A program made the position numbers and the translations under genes. 64,000 nt of DNA from assembly GCA_029259935.1 (NCBI GenBank), contig JAJDEH010000109.1:1-64000 (forward strand), in the 5' to 3' direction. Positions within the stretch are counted from its first letter, which is position 1. The number at the start of each line of letters is the position of its first letter. The DNA comes from Planctomycetota bacterium. GTDB taxonomy: Bacteria > Planctomycetota > Planctomycetia > Pirellulales > Pirellulaceae. The notes under the pieces were generated by a model that was given only the letters and a program-made list of their open reading frames with translations, was not told the DNA's origin and ran no database searches. Below, in pieces: positions 35,480 to 44,105 of this stretch.

Positions 35480-36487
35480 ATGAAGGCGATTGCGTCTCAT
35501 AACGGATTGAAAGCGGCCGCCCGAGCCTTTGAACTGCTGCGGTCGGGGGCTTCGCCCTTGGATGCCTGCGTGGAAGGCGTCACCTTGATCGAAGATGATC
35601 CCGAGGAATTGACCGTAGGTTACGGCGGGTTGCCCAACGAAGACGGTGTCGTGGAACTCGACGCGGCGGTCATGGACGGGCGGCTTCATCGGGGCGGCGG
35701 AGTGGCGGCGTTGCAACGAGTTCGCCATGCCGCGAAAGTCGCGCGACTGGTTATGCAGCGAACCAAACGCGTATTGCTGGCGGGCGAAGGTGCATTGCGT
35801 TTCGCGTTGGCCAACGGATTCGCCGAAGAGGATCTGCTGACCGAGCGGTCGCGCCGCATGTGGCTGCATTGGAAACGAAGCCGCTCGCGGCACGATGATT
35901 GGATCGAACCTGCCGAAGACGAACAAGAATTGGATGTACAGCGTTGGTTCGAAAAACACTTTTATGGCTTGTCGGCTCCGGAAGGAGCGCAGCTCAAAAG
36001 CGCATCTTCGACTGGTCCGCCGGAATCCACCGGCACCGTGCATTGTGCCGCCATCAATGCTCACGGCGATATCGCCTGCGCGACCAGTACCAGCGGCCAC
36101 GCGTTCAAGATCGCGGGCCGAATTGGCGATTCACCGATCCTCGGCGCGGGACTGTACTGTGATAGCGAATGGGGTTCCTGCGGCAGCATTGGCAACGGTG
36201 AAGCGAATCTTGAAAACTTGTCCAGCTTTGCCGCCGTGGAGTTGATGCGGGGCGGAATGGTCCCCGCGAAGGCCGGCTTGGAAATACTGCGGCGAATCAC
36301 CCACAAATCGCCTGCCGATCAATGCGACGAACAAGGCCGGCCGCAGTTCAACGTGCAGTTCTTCCTGCTAGGCCAAGATGGCACGCACGCCGGGACGTCA
36401 ATGTGGAGTCGCAAGCAAATCGCCGTTGCCGATGAACTGGGGGCACGCCTGGAGAATTGTACACCCCTGTTTGAGAAGACGACCTAA
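35480..36487 (+). CDS. N4-glycosylasparaginase / isoaspartyl peptidase family (Ntn hydrolase)
   Basis: A 335-residue protein. ELTVGYGGLPNEDGVVELDAAVMDG, Thr186 in STGTVHCAAINAHGDIACAT followed by STSG, GDSPILGAGLYCD and GSCGSIGNGE match the plant-type asparaginase/aspartylglucosaminidase family, in which Thr186 becomes the N-terminal nucleophile after self-cleavage. The enzyme cuts N4-glycosyl-asparagine or beta-aspartyl peptides. The frame is open to TTG 35420, but ATG 35480 (MKAIASHNG) begins at the first beta strand; GTG 35474 is an alternative with AAAGG 7-8 bases upstream. No signal peptide is evident. Confidence 0.86.
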   Translation: MKAIASHNGLKAAARAFELLRSGASPLDACVEGVTLIEDDPEELTVGYGGLPNEDGVVELDAAVMDGRLHRGGGVAALQRVRHAAKVARLVMQRTKRVLLAGEGALRFALANGFAEEDLLTERSRRMWLHWKRSRSRHDDWIEPAEDEQELDVQRWFEKHFYGLSAPEGAQLKSASSTGPPESTGTVHCAAINAHGDIACATSTSGHAFKIAGRIGDSPILGAGLYCDSEWGSCGSIGNGEANLENLSSFAAVELMRGGMVPAKAGLEILRRITHKSPADQCDEQGRPQFNVQFFLLGQDGTHAGTSMWSRKQIAVADELGARLENCTPLFEKTT

Positions 36488-36583
36488 CGCTTCGGCCTAC
36501 TTCCGAACTTTGGGCACCAGCATTGCCGGTCTGACCATGGCGCGTTGAAATCGAACCACCAGAATCCGAAAGAGGAACTAACG

Positions 36584-37093
36584 GTGCGTGAAGTGACCAC
36601 GAAAACAACCTATCTTGAAATGCGATCACCGGTGCGCAACGACACAGCGACACCGGAAGGCGTCGCGGTCGCTCACGTCGAAAAACCTTCCTTGGCGGAA
36701 TATCGCCATTACTATAGTTCCGTGGGGAAGGATTTCGATTGGGTCGACCGCATCCTGCTCGCGGATGAAAAGCTGGTGGAAATCATTCACGACAATCTAG
36801 TCGAGATCAGTTTGCTTACGGTCGGCGGCGAACCGGCGGGATTTTCAGAACTGGATCGGCGAACTCCCACCGAAATCGAATTGGCGTACTTCGGGCTGTT
36901 TCCGAATTTCATCGGGCGGGGGCTCGGCAAGTTCTTTCTGAACTGGACGGTCCAGCATGCTTGGAGCTACCAGCCGAACCGCGTCTGGGTCCACACGTGC
37001 GATCTGGATCATCCGGCCGCGCTGCCGAACTATGTACGGGCGGGTTTCCAAGTCTACGACGAGAAGATTGTCCATCAGCAGGTCGCGGACTAA
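36584..37093 (+). CDS. GNAT-family N-acetyltransferase
   Basis: A 169-residue protein. ISLLTVGGEPAGFSELDRRT, IELAYFGLFPNFIGRGLGKFFL (R-G-L-G, the acetyl-CoA pyrophosphate loop) and ALPNYVRAGFQVYDEK are the GNAT A-B motifs. Its target is unknown. GAGG about 8 bases before GTG 36584 decides the start over an upstream TTG at 36545. It is convergent with the pseudopilin gene, overlapping it by 4 bases. Confidence 0.8.
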   Translation: MREVTTKTTYLEMRSPVRNDTATPEGVAVAHVEKPSLAEYRHYYSSVGKDFDWVDRILLADEKLVEIIHDNLVEISLLTVGGEPAGFSELDRRTPTEIELAYFGLFPNFIGRGLGKFFLNWTVQHAWSYQPNRVWVHTCDLDHPAALPNYVRAGFQVYDEKIVHQQVAD

Positions 37094-37560
37094 GGCGCCG
37101 TTGCCTCATCGCCGATCAACTTGAACTTTCCGTCTTCCTTGCCCGCAAGCCAAAGGCCGCCATCGCTGGTGTCGAAGTACCATCCAATCGTATCACTGTA
37201 AGCGGTAGGAGACGCTTGGCCGTCCGACTCCGTCACGGTTTGGCTTGCGTTCCACGGATTGACGGGCAGTTCGGCGATGTAAGGACCGTAAACATGAGTT
37301 GCGCCAGTGCCCACGTCGCCGTTGCCGTTGGTATTCTTCGTCAAGTTCTCCAGCTTTTGCGGAAGCTTACCCGTGTGCTGCGACTTGTACATTTCTATTT
37401 GGGACTTCAAGGTGTGCCAATTGGACTCGGCCGTTCCCAATTTCGCCTGGTTCGATGAGTCCGAAAATCTTTGAATCACCGCGGCGGCCAAGATCGCCAT
37501 GATGACGAGGACAATTAGCACCTCAACCAGCGTAAATCCCGGTCGTTGTTGCGTATCCAT
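37090..37560 (-). CDS. Type II secretion/pilus pseudopilin (GspG-like)
   Basis: A 156-residue protein. MDTQQRPG|FTLVEVLIVLVI is a class III prepilin leader with cleavage after Gly8, Phe+1 and Glu+5, followed by a 20-residue hydrophobic helix. The C-terminal part (SNWHTLKSQIEMYKSQHTGK, LPVNPWN, GWYFDTSDGGLW) is GspG-like. GAGGAAG lies about 10 bases before ATG 37560; the frame reaches 37620 but that N-terminus is unlikely. No other secretion gene is adjacent, which is typical of scattered planctomycete pseudopilins. The protein needs a prepilin peptidase encoded elsewhere. Confidence 0.85.
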   Translation of the reverse strand: MDTQQRPGFTLVEVLIVLVIMAILAAAVIQRFSDSSNQAKLGTAESNWHTLKSQIEMYKSQHTGKLPQKLENLTKNTNGNGDVGTGATHVYGPYIAELPVNPWNASQTVTESDGQASPTAYSDTIGWYFDTSDGGLWLAGKEDGKFKLIGDEATAP

Positions 37561-37773
37561 TGGTAATTTCTTCCTCAATTCCTGCTTCGCCAAAAAAGGC
37601 TGAGTAGCGCGCGGGCGCAACGTCGCCTCATAAGGTCATAGATTACGGGTAGTTGCGCGTCAAAAACTCGGTCCTTGTATAGGACGAGGCGCATGTCACC
37701 GGCCCCAAATCGAGCGGCTGAATCCGCAAAATCCGCACGGTCGTCACGGAGCCAAACCAAGAACGACATCGGT

Positions 37774-38040
37774 TCAACATCGCGCTGCGGAAGACCACAT
37801 CCGCAGCCGAGCATCGAAAACGCGACAATAGACGGACGCAACGGTTTCGGTTTGGATTGCGGCAGCCCGGGTGGCATGATCCTTGTGCCAATGAGTCAGC
37901 AGAATCGCCCGAACAGAATCTGTTGATTGTCCTATTTGCGAGAGGCCGCAGCGAACATCGCGGCCATCAGAGTGCGTGCCCGTAATCAGCTTTTTGCTCA
38001 GGCCAAAAACCGGGTCGGGTGCTTGTCTCAGGTTCCGCAA
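37774..38040 (-). pseudogene. Metallo-beta-lactamase-fold remnant (candidate pseudogene)
   Basis: The reverse strand encodes 88 residues containing GTHSDGRDVRCGLSQIG then SVRAILLTHWHKDHATRAAA. His-x-His-x-Asp-His (HWHKDH) after I-L-L-T is the metal-binding motif of the metallo-beta-lactamase fold. The frame ends soon after (SVYCRVFDARLRMWSSAARC), only about 25 residues beyond the motif, so the rest of a 200-300-residue enzyme is missing, and its 5' end overlaps the selO gene by 13 bases. No continuing frame with the later ligands is apparent in 37621-37773. I read it as a truncated, decayed gene; a chance match is possible. Confidence 0.45.
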
Positions 38041-39488
38041 AAGGTTGCGCGGACGACTTCAGCGGGTTGCGGTGCGGCTTCGAATTCGGTGAATTCCGCC
38101 TGGGCGGTGAAGGGGTGCCGCAGGACTTCATTGAGACGGTGAAAAGGTGCGAAATCGCCTTCGTTGCCGGCGTTGATCGCTTCCTCGATGCGATGATTGC
38201 GGGGGATGAAGACTGGGTTCGTCCGGCGCATCAGGTCAATCGCCTGGCTGCGGTCGCAATCGTGCAGGCGTGCCCGCCAATCGGTTAGCCACTCGACGAT
38301 CGCCGCGGGTTGGTCGAAAAGTGAAATGATGCCGTCGTCGTGGCCGCTTTCAAGCGCGTCGGAAAGATGGCGAAACACAAGCGTGAAGTCGGCCTCGCCA
38401 TCCGCCATTGCTGCCAGCAACGTTTCCACGATGCTCCAGTCGCTCGTATCGCCAGCTTCGATGCCAATCTTGGCGGTGAAACGCTTTTGCAGTTCGATTC
38501 GGTGGATTTCGGCGAACGTGCCAAGAACACCTTCGGCTTTGGCGACCGATCGTTGCGGATCGTCGTCGAGTAGCGGCAGGAGTGTTTCGGCGAAGCGGGT
38601 CAGGTTCCAATGGCCGATCGAGGACTGATTGGCGAAGGCGTAACGTCCTTGGTGGTCGATCGAGCTGAATCTTTTCATCGGATCGTAGATGTCCATGAAG
38701 GCGCAAGGACCGTAGTCGATGGTCTCGCCGGCGACGCTCATGTTGTCAGTGTTCATCACGCCGTGGATGAATCCGAGCTGCATCCAATGGGCGATCAGTT
38801 TGGCTTGTCGCTCAACGACTCCTTCAAGCAAAGCGAGAAAAGGGTTTTCGTCGTGCCGCGCGTCGGGATAGTGGCGCTCAATAACATAGTCGGCGAGAAC
38901 CTTCACATTCTCGTGATCCTGGCGGGCAGCGAACCATTGAAAGGTGCCGATACGAATATGCGATTGCGCGACGCGGGTGAAAACTCCACCGGGCATGAGG
39001 CCCTCACGGAGTACATTGTCACCACTTGCCACGGCGGCGAGCGCGCGGGTTGTCGGCACGCCGAGGGCAGCCATGGCTTCCGAGACGATGTATTCTCGCA
39101 AGACGGGACCGAGCGCTGACCGCCCGTCGCCGCGACGCGAAAAGGGCGTTGGGCCCGAGCCTTTCAGTTGGATGTCGTGGCGAACGCCATCATGGCGGAC
39201 GACCTCACCGAGCAATATCGCGCGACCGTCACCGAGTTGCGGCGAGAAGCCGCCGAATTGGTGACCTGAGTAAGCCATCGCCAGCGGCTCGGAGCCGTCC
39301 GCGAGTTGGTTGCCCGCAAGAATGGCGAGCCCTTCGGGCGAATCAAGCCGTGCGACGTCGATCCCGAGATCGGTCGCCAGATCGTGGTTCAACCGAATCA
39401 TCACCGGCGCGCTGACCGGTGTAGGCTCGATGGGCGCAAAGAAAGCGTCCGGCAGACGGGCGTAGCTGTTGTCAAAGGGAATGGGCAT
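38028..39488 (-). CDS. selO: SelO-family protein adenylyltransferase (YdiU)
   Basis: A 486-residue cytoplasmic protein matching the SelO pseudokinase family, near the 478 residues of E. coli YdiU. Key segments are MAYSGHQFGGFSPQLGDGRA near residue 72, QLKGSGPTPFSRRGDGRSAL, GFIHGVMNTDNMSVAGETIDYGPCAFMD (HGVxNTDN replaces kinase HRD) and FANQSSIGHWNLTRFAE. SelO transfers AMP to Ser/Thr/Tyr residues of redox proteins. In metazoans a selenocysteine precedes the C-terminus; here the C-terminus is TFCGT with a Cys at the corresponding place. It is preceded by no clear ribosome binding site. Confidence 0.93.
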   Translation of the reverse strand: MPIPFDNSYARLPDAFFAPIEPTPVSAPVMIRLNHDLATDLGIDVARLDSPEGLAILAGNQLADGSEPLAMAYSGHQFGGFSPQLGDGRAILLGEVVRHDGVRHDIQLKGSGPTPFSRRGDGRSALGPVLREYIVSEAMAALGVPTTRALAAVASGDNVLREGLMPGGVFTRVAQSHIRIGTFQWFAARQDHENVKVLADYVIERHYPDARHDENPFLALLEGVVERQAKLIAHWMQLGFIHGVMNTDNMSVAGETIDYGPCAFMDIYDPMKRFSSIDHQGRYAFANQSSIGHWNLTRFAETLLPLLDDDPQRSVAKAEGVLGTFAEIHRIELQKRFTAKIGIEAGDTSDWSIVETLLAAMADGEADFTLVFRHLSDALESGHDDGIISLFDQPAAIVEWLTDWRARLHDCDRSQAIDLMRRTNPVFIPRNHRIEEAINAGNEGDFAPFHRLNEVLRHPFTAQAEFTEFEAAPQPAEVVRATFCGT

Positions 39489-39569
39489 GGAAAGCCGATG
39501 TGAGATGGAGTTTATCCTGTCGACGAGTACTTAATTCCTAAGTCGGACCTGGCCCTACCTCTACTTCTC

Positions 39570-40940
39570 TCAAGACTCGACCAAGTTCTCCCCCAACTTC
39601 ACTCCGGCTTGGTCTTCCACTTGGATCGGCTTGGCCGCGCCTTTGCCGACTATGTTCCCGGTGATCAGGTTGGCTCGACCGGGGCCGGTGAAGCGAATGG
39701 CTCCGAGCGTTTTCTTTTCTTCGCGGGTGTCCATCACGGTGCAACTGCTGATGTTTACGTGGCTTGAATTCTCGACGTCGACGCCGTATGGCGCGCCGTC
39801 TAGGAACTGGCTGCCGGTTACGTTGATGCGGCGGCAGTTTGAAAGCTCCAGTAGCGAGGCCTTCGTGGTTTGGCCCTCTTCGGCCTCGTCGCGGACGGTG
39901 CAGCCGGTGATGGTGCAGTCCGTGGAATCGACGAGCCGCACTCCGGTGTTCATGCTGGGCGAATGTCGGCGAAAGCTGTTCGAGCCGATGTTGATGTGGC
40001 TCGACTGTTCGATTAGCAGATTGCGTTCGCCACACGAATAAATGCAATTGCCGCTGATGGTCATTCCGTAACAGCCGGTAAGATGCACGTTGTTCTCTTG
40101 GCTGCCGATGATGTTGCCGGTGATCGTCCATAGGCCGGGCGGGCGGCCTTGATCCGGCTTTTCTTTGATGCGGATGTTGCAGCCGCCGGGAGATACAGTG
40201 GCTTGAATCGTGTTGGAGGCCACGGTCACTTCGTTGACGCTCGCGCCTTCGGCGGTCGTGTCGATGTAAATTTCGGCGGTTGGCTGGGGTTCGGCGTTGT
40301 GCGCGCGGTGGTTGTTGTACTCGATGTCGTTGCCCGTGATTTGAAGATTCCGCACTTCCGAGCCTTCGATCCGGATGCCTCCCAGACGGTTGTAGCTGAT
40401 GTGGTTGCTGGCGATGTTGATCTGGTGCAAGTTGACGCGATCGAGAAAGACGCCGATACCGGTGTTGCTGTAGATGTGGCAGTGGCTGATTAGGACGTTG
40501 CGGTTTCGCTTGTGAAGATGAATGCCGTGCCGCACTCCGCGAATCAACACGCCTTCGAAGACCGATTGCAACGTCTCGATCATCTGAATTCCATCCGCTT
40601 CCGGATGCGCGCCCTCGATCTCGATATTCTTGATCGTCGGCATCCGCTGCTTGATGCGCACCTCGGGCTTGACCGATTGCGGGTCACCCGTGCCGCCGTG
40701 GGTTCCCACGATTCGAAACGCGGGGCCGGCCGCGGTCATCAAGATTTTGGCCGTCCCGCCGCTGCCGTCGATGCCGAGTGGACCATGTTGGTCGAGCGGG
40801 ATCTCGATCGTTTGGCTGATTCGATAGGTGCCCGGTGAAAACTGAACAAACCCTTCGCCGTCGCGGATCGCGTGCTGAATCGCTTCGGTATCGTCGACTT
40901 GTCCGTCACCGCGCGCGCCAAAATCTCTCACGTCACTCAT
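39570..40940 (-). CDS. Right-handed parallel beta-helix protein (pectate lyase superfamily)
   Basis: A 456-residue protein without a signal peptide. MSDVRDFGARGDGQVDDTEA and FVQFSPGTYRISQTI are the Pectate_lyase_3 start. The rest is a long run of N-x-I-x-x-N-type coils (SNHISYNRLGGIRIEGSEV, GNDIEYNNH, SSHINIGSNSFRRHS) typical of a right-handed beta-helix. Such proteins are lyases, epimerases or carbohydrate-binding factors. Catalytic residues are not obvious and its absence from the secretory route is odd, so the substrate is unknown. It is 81 bases downstream of selO on the same strand. Confidence 0.75.
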   Translation of the reverse strand: MSDVRDFGARGDGQVDDTEAIQHAIRDGEGFVQFSPGTYRISQTIEIPLDQHGPLGIDGSGGTAKILMTAAGPAFRIVGTHGGTGDPQSVKPEVRIKQRMPTIKNIEIEGAHPEADGIQMIETLQSVFEGVLIRGVRHGIHLHKRNRNVLISHCHIYSNTGIGVFLDRVNLHQINIASNHISYNRLGGIRIEGSEVRNLQITGNDIEYNNHRAHNAEPQPTAEIYIDTTAEGASVNEVTVASNTIQATVSPGGCNIRIKEKPDQGRPPGLWTITGNIIGSQENNVHLTGCYGMTISGNCIYSCGERNLLIEQSSHINIGSNSFRRHSPSMNTGVRLVDSTDCTITGCTVRDEAEEGQTTKASLLELSNCRRINVTGSQFLDGAPYGVDVENSSHVNISSCTVMDTREEKKTLGAIRFTGPGRANLITGNIVGKGAAKPIQVEDQAGVKLGENLVES

Positions 40941-40987
40941 GGTTGCACTCTCATTGGAAGTTGTGAAATACGTCTTGAGCGAGACCG

Positions 40988-41035
40988 GCTGACAAACCGA
41001 GTTGCTACTCTAGCTGACAAACCGAGTTGCTACTC
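40988..41035. repeat. Direct repeat of 23 bp overlapping a gene end
   Basis: A 23-base unit (starting GCTGACAAACCGAG) occurs at 40988-41010 and again, perfectly, at 41013-41035, separated by TA. The second copy holds the stop codon of the nucleoside hydrolase gene, the first lies just beyond it. A recent local duplication is likely. Confidence 0.8.
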
Positions 41036-41038
41036 GGT
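41021..41038 (-). terminator. Hairpin at the nucleoside hydrolase stop codon
   Basis: ACCGAG (41021-41026) pairs with CTCGGT (41033-41038), 6-base loop. On the gene strand the stem is followed by TTGTCAG, so the U-tract is weak; the stop TAG lies in the loop. It could be a terminator or a coupling hairpin. Confidence 0.35.
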
Positions 41039-41974
41039 GGCCTTACCCGCCACGTCGAGCCCGCGCACGATACAATCCTTGACGGCGGCCACGTCGACTT
41101 CAACCGCGACTTCCATGTTGGGACGCCACTTTGGTTTCTCCCGCCGGTCGAACACCGTCGCGCCCGCCGTGAGTTCGCCCGATGTTTCCACATCACCCGC
41201 CATTTCTTCGGTGACGAACAATTCGCTGTGCAAAGCCGCCGCCACCGCGACCGCGTCATGCAGATGCACCACTTCTTGAGCCAGCACTTGGTGATAGGCT
41301 CGAAATAAATACGGCAGTACTCTCCTTAGGAACGCGCCCGCGCGAGTCGACTCGCCAGGCAACTCATCCAGAAAATCGAGTCCGAATTGAACTTGCGATG
41401 TCACGTCGAGCGGAATCAGGGTCTTGGTCGACATGGAACGAAAGACTTCCCGAGCGCTGGGCGGATCGCAATAGATATTAAATTCGGCCGTCGCCGTAAT
41501 ATTGCCGATGCCGCCAACGCTTCCTCCCATCATAATCAGCCGGTTGACCATCGTCGGCAGTTCGGGATCGCGCCGGAAAGCGCGGGCCACGTTGGTCAGC
41601 GGTCCGAGGGCGATGATGGCCACGTTGTCGGGGTCGGCGCGAATTTCGTCGCAGATGATTTTTTCGGACGGATGCTGATGATGCAGTTCGGAAACCACAA
41701 ATCCCGCATTTCCCAAACCATCGCGGCCGTGAATAATGCGGGCATCGGCCAGAGACGAATGGTCGGCCGGCGACGCGACGCCAATTCGGGGAAATCGGGG
41801 CGGGTCAAGCTGTTCGATGATGGCCTGAACATTGCGGTTCGCCTGTTCGGCCGAAACATTCCCGCCCGTGGCCGTGATCGCCACGACCTCCAATCGCGGA
41901 TCGAACAATGCAAGACATAACGCAACGGCATCGTCGATACCGGGATCGCAATCGATGATTACCTTTCTGGGCAT
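41030..41974 (-). CDS. Inosine-uridine-preferring nucleoside hydrolase family protein
   Basis: A 314-residue cytoplasmic protein. MPRKVIIDCDPGIDDAVALC carries the D-x-D-P-G-x-D-D metal site (Asp8, Asp10, Asp14, Asp15). VVAITATGGNVSAEQANRN, GRDGLGNAGF, NVAIIALGPLTNVARAF and VHLHDAVAVAAAL complete the nucleoside hydrolase signature; the His before DAV is the catalytic acid candidate. The family hydrolyses purine or pyrimidine nucleosides to ribose and base with calcium. Base preference cannot be read. Confidence 0.9.
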   Translation of the reverse strand: MPRKVIIDCDPGIDDAVALCLALFDPRLEVVAITATGGNVSAEQANRNVQAIIEQLDPPRFPRIGVASPADHSSLADARIIHGRDGLGNAGFVVSELHHQHPSEKIICDEIRADPDNVAIIALGPLTNVARAFRRDPELPTMVNRLIMMGGSVGGIGNITATAEFNIYCDPPSAREVFRSMSTKTLIPLDVTSQVQFGLDFLDELPGESTRAGAFLRRVLPYLFRAYHQVLAQEVVHLHDAVAVAAALHSELFVTEEMAGDVETSGELTAGATVFDRREKPKWRPNMEVAVEVDVAAVKDCIVRGLDVAGKATE

Positions 41975-42020
41975 GATTACACGATTTTACGGATCGCCCC
42001 CGATCCTCACAACCACCACC

Positions 42021-44000
42021 CTACTGGTCATCTTCCGCCACGACGACCAGGGCATCGTCGGCGGACAGAGTCACGGACGAATCCTTGAGCGGAATCAGTT
42101 TCACGCCAAAATTCTGGTCGGCGTCGTTTTCCAGGCTTTTGAGCTTGTAGCCCAGGCAAACCTCGCCGTCGCGTTTTTGGGCCGCGGCCATGATATCCGC
42201 GAATCGGCGAGTCGTCGGCAGTTCGTCGAAGTACAGCGATGCCGGTTTGACGTAGATTTCCGATCCTTCCTCTTGGAATAGATCGTCGTAGATCTTGAGG
42301 ATTCGCGGCTCTTCGCTAAGCTGCGCGAAGATCATCGATACCATGCGATTGGAAATCAGAAAGTCATTCACGCCGGCCCGGCTGATCAAATCTTGGTTCG
42401 CCGAATCAAGAACTTCGGTGATGATTTTTGTATTCAGCGGCAGGCCTTGTTCGCGCCGAGCTTTCGCCATTCTTCGCAAGTGCAACAGCACGACGATTGT
42501 TTCGGAGTCGGTCCGCTCGGCGTCCACTTCGTCGTCGGGCCGCTGCGGCAGGACGATGATGTTGTTGTAAGAAAACGGATCGAGCGAAGCCAAGTCGTCG
42601 CTGTCCAGCGGGTCCTTGTCGATTAGATTAAGGTGTGCCTCTTCTAGTTCTTGTTTGAGTTCATTGATTTCCTCGGTGACATTGGCCGACGGCTGTTTGA
42701 CAACGGCGTCGACCGTCGATCCTTCGAGCACATAGTCGGCATACTCCGAGACGATAATCGACGCTTTCGGGCTCCAGCCCAGAATCAGCATCCGCTCTTT
42801 TTCCCGCTCGACTCGGATATCGGGAATGCCGAAGTCTTTTGGAGATACCAGCGCCCGAGGTTGAAAGTCGATCGTCGAATCGTCGTCGGCCACGATCAAG
42901 ATTTCATCGCTGTCTTTCAAAACTGTATCAGGGCTGGGACGGACGACCAACGTCCCTTCCGCGTCGCAGATCCCAATCGGCACGCCGTCCGGAAAATGAT
43001 ACTGCATCGCGCCAAATGTAATGCCTTTCCAAGGTGCGTTGTGATAGTACATCTCGCAGCCCTCGAAGCTGAGAAGCTCGGCATACACGACCGACAAGCC
43101 ACTCGTGCGCGACGTCTGCACCATGATCTTGGCCAAGATCTCCTCGGCGTCGACTACCACGACATGATCGGTCGAAATATCCTTGGCGACCTGCCGATTT
43201 CGCGGGTCGAAAATCTCGGCAACGATGTTGAATTCTTCCAGATCGGCCGTGTGGGCATCCAAGGCAAGAATCGTCTTGATCACGGTGGCGTCACTGGCCA
43301 GTTTTTCTTCCTCGGGCGAAGCGGTGGTGCAGGTGGCGAGAATGATCGCCGATTTCGCCTCGGCCACATTCAACCGCTCCAATCCGATCAGCGAGGCGGT
43401 GGGGCCGCTGCGGGTGACGATTCTCGTATTGCGGCGATCTTGAAAATTGGTCCGCAGGTACTCATCCATCGACTCTTTTTCTTCGTCCGAAAGAATCGTC
43501 ACCACGGGTTTTTTCTCGCTCTCGTTAGCTTCCACGAGTTCGCGCAGAATTTCGATCACGCGCGGGCTCCACCCCAGGATGAGCGTGTGACCCGACTCGA
43601 GCACCCGGCTGTGCCCTTTCTTTAGATGGGCAATGGCTTGATCCAGAGCGGTAGTAAGAAAGGCGATCAAGGCCGAAAAGATCACGACGCCGGTCATGCC
43701 CGCGACAATCGCACTGAGCTTGTACGCGGTGGACTTCGTGTCGTTGTCTTGGGCCATGTTGCCCGGATCGGTGAGCTGCAGAAAGGTAAACCAAATCTGC
43801 CGTGCGAATGCTAGCGGTTCTTTTCCTGGCTCGGGAGTTGGAGCCATTGTCAGGTTGAAGAAACCACGGATTGCGATGATCAAGCAAAAGGAAACCATGA
43901 ACGCGATCATCAGCGCCAAGAACAGCGCGCCGCTTCCGCGCCCCAGAAAGTTGTCCGTCTGGTATCGAAGGCGCGCGGCAAAACTGGGCTTGTAAGGCAT
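42021..44000 (-). CDS. CASTOR/POLLUX-like ion channel with RCK-type domains
   Basis: A 659-residue membrane protein. The N-terminal quarter has two or three helices (GALFLALMIAFMVSFCLIIA, SAIVAGMTGVVIFSALIAFL) around the pore loop QIWFTFLQLTDPGNMAQD, whose TDPGNMA matches the CASTOR/POLLUX/SYM8 filter. Two nucleotide-binding-fold (RCK-like) domains follow, with LILGWSPRVIEILRELV near residue 135 and MLILGWSPKASIIVSEYADY near residue 400. Bacterial relatives are thought to be calcium-regulated cation channels. GAAGAGG 3 bases before ATG 44000 marks the start; the frame to 44090 is discarded. It is followed on the same strand, 46 bases away, by the nucleoside hydrolase gene. Confidence 0.85.
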   Translation of the reverse strand: MPYKPSFAARLRYQTDNFLGRGSGALFLALMIAFMVSFCLIIAIRGFFNLTMAPTPEPGKEPLAFARQIWFTFLQLTDPGNMAQDNDTKSTAYKLSAIVAGMTGVVIFSALIAFLTTALDQAIAHLKKGHSRVLESGHTLILGWSPRVIEILRELVEANESEKKPVVTILSDEEKESMDEYLRTNFQDRRNTRIVTRSGPTASLIGLERLNVAEAKSAIILATCTTASPEEEKLASDATVIKTILALDAHTADLEEFNIVAEIFDPRNRQVAKDISTDHVVVVDAEEILAKIMVQTSRTSGLSVVYAELLSFEGCEMYYHNAPWKGITFGAMQYHFPDGVPIGICDAEGTLVVRPSPDTVLKDSDEILIVADDDSTIDFQPRALVSPKDFGIPDIRVEREKERMLILGWSPKASIIVSEYADYVLEGSTVDAVVKQPSANVTEEINELKQELEEAHLNLIDKDPLDSDDLASLDPFSYNNIIVLPQRPDDEVDAERTDSETIVVLLHLRRMAKARREQGLPLNTKIITEVLDSANQDLISRAGVNDFLISNRMVSMIFAQLSEEPRILKIYDDLFQEEGSEIYVKPASLYFDELPTTRRFADIMAAAQKRDGEVCLGYKLKSLENDADQNFGVKLIPLKDSSVTLSADDALVVVAEDDQ

Positions 44001-44105
44001 ACCTCTTCCCTTTGACTGATGGAACCGCGATTCGCGGCGACGGCCGGCGGCTCGTACTGAAGAATCAAAAAATCTTATTCCGCGGACCAATGAAGACAGC
44101 GAAAA

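Noticed and set aside
38028..38050. Selenocysteine at the C-terminal end of SelO
   Set aside because: The codon at the corresponding place is an ordinary Cys codon (TFCGT) and no SECIS-like structure is needed.
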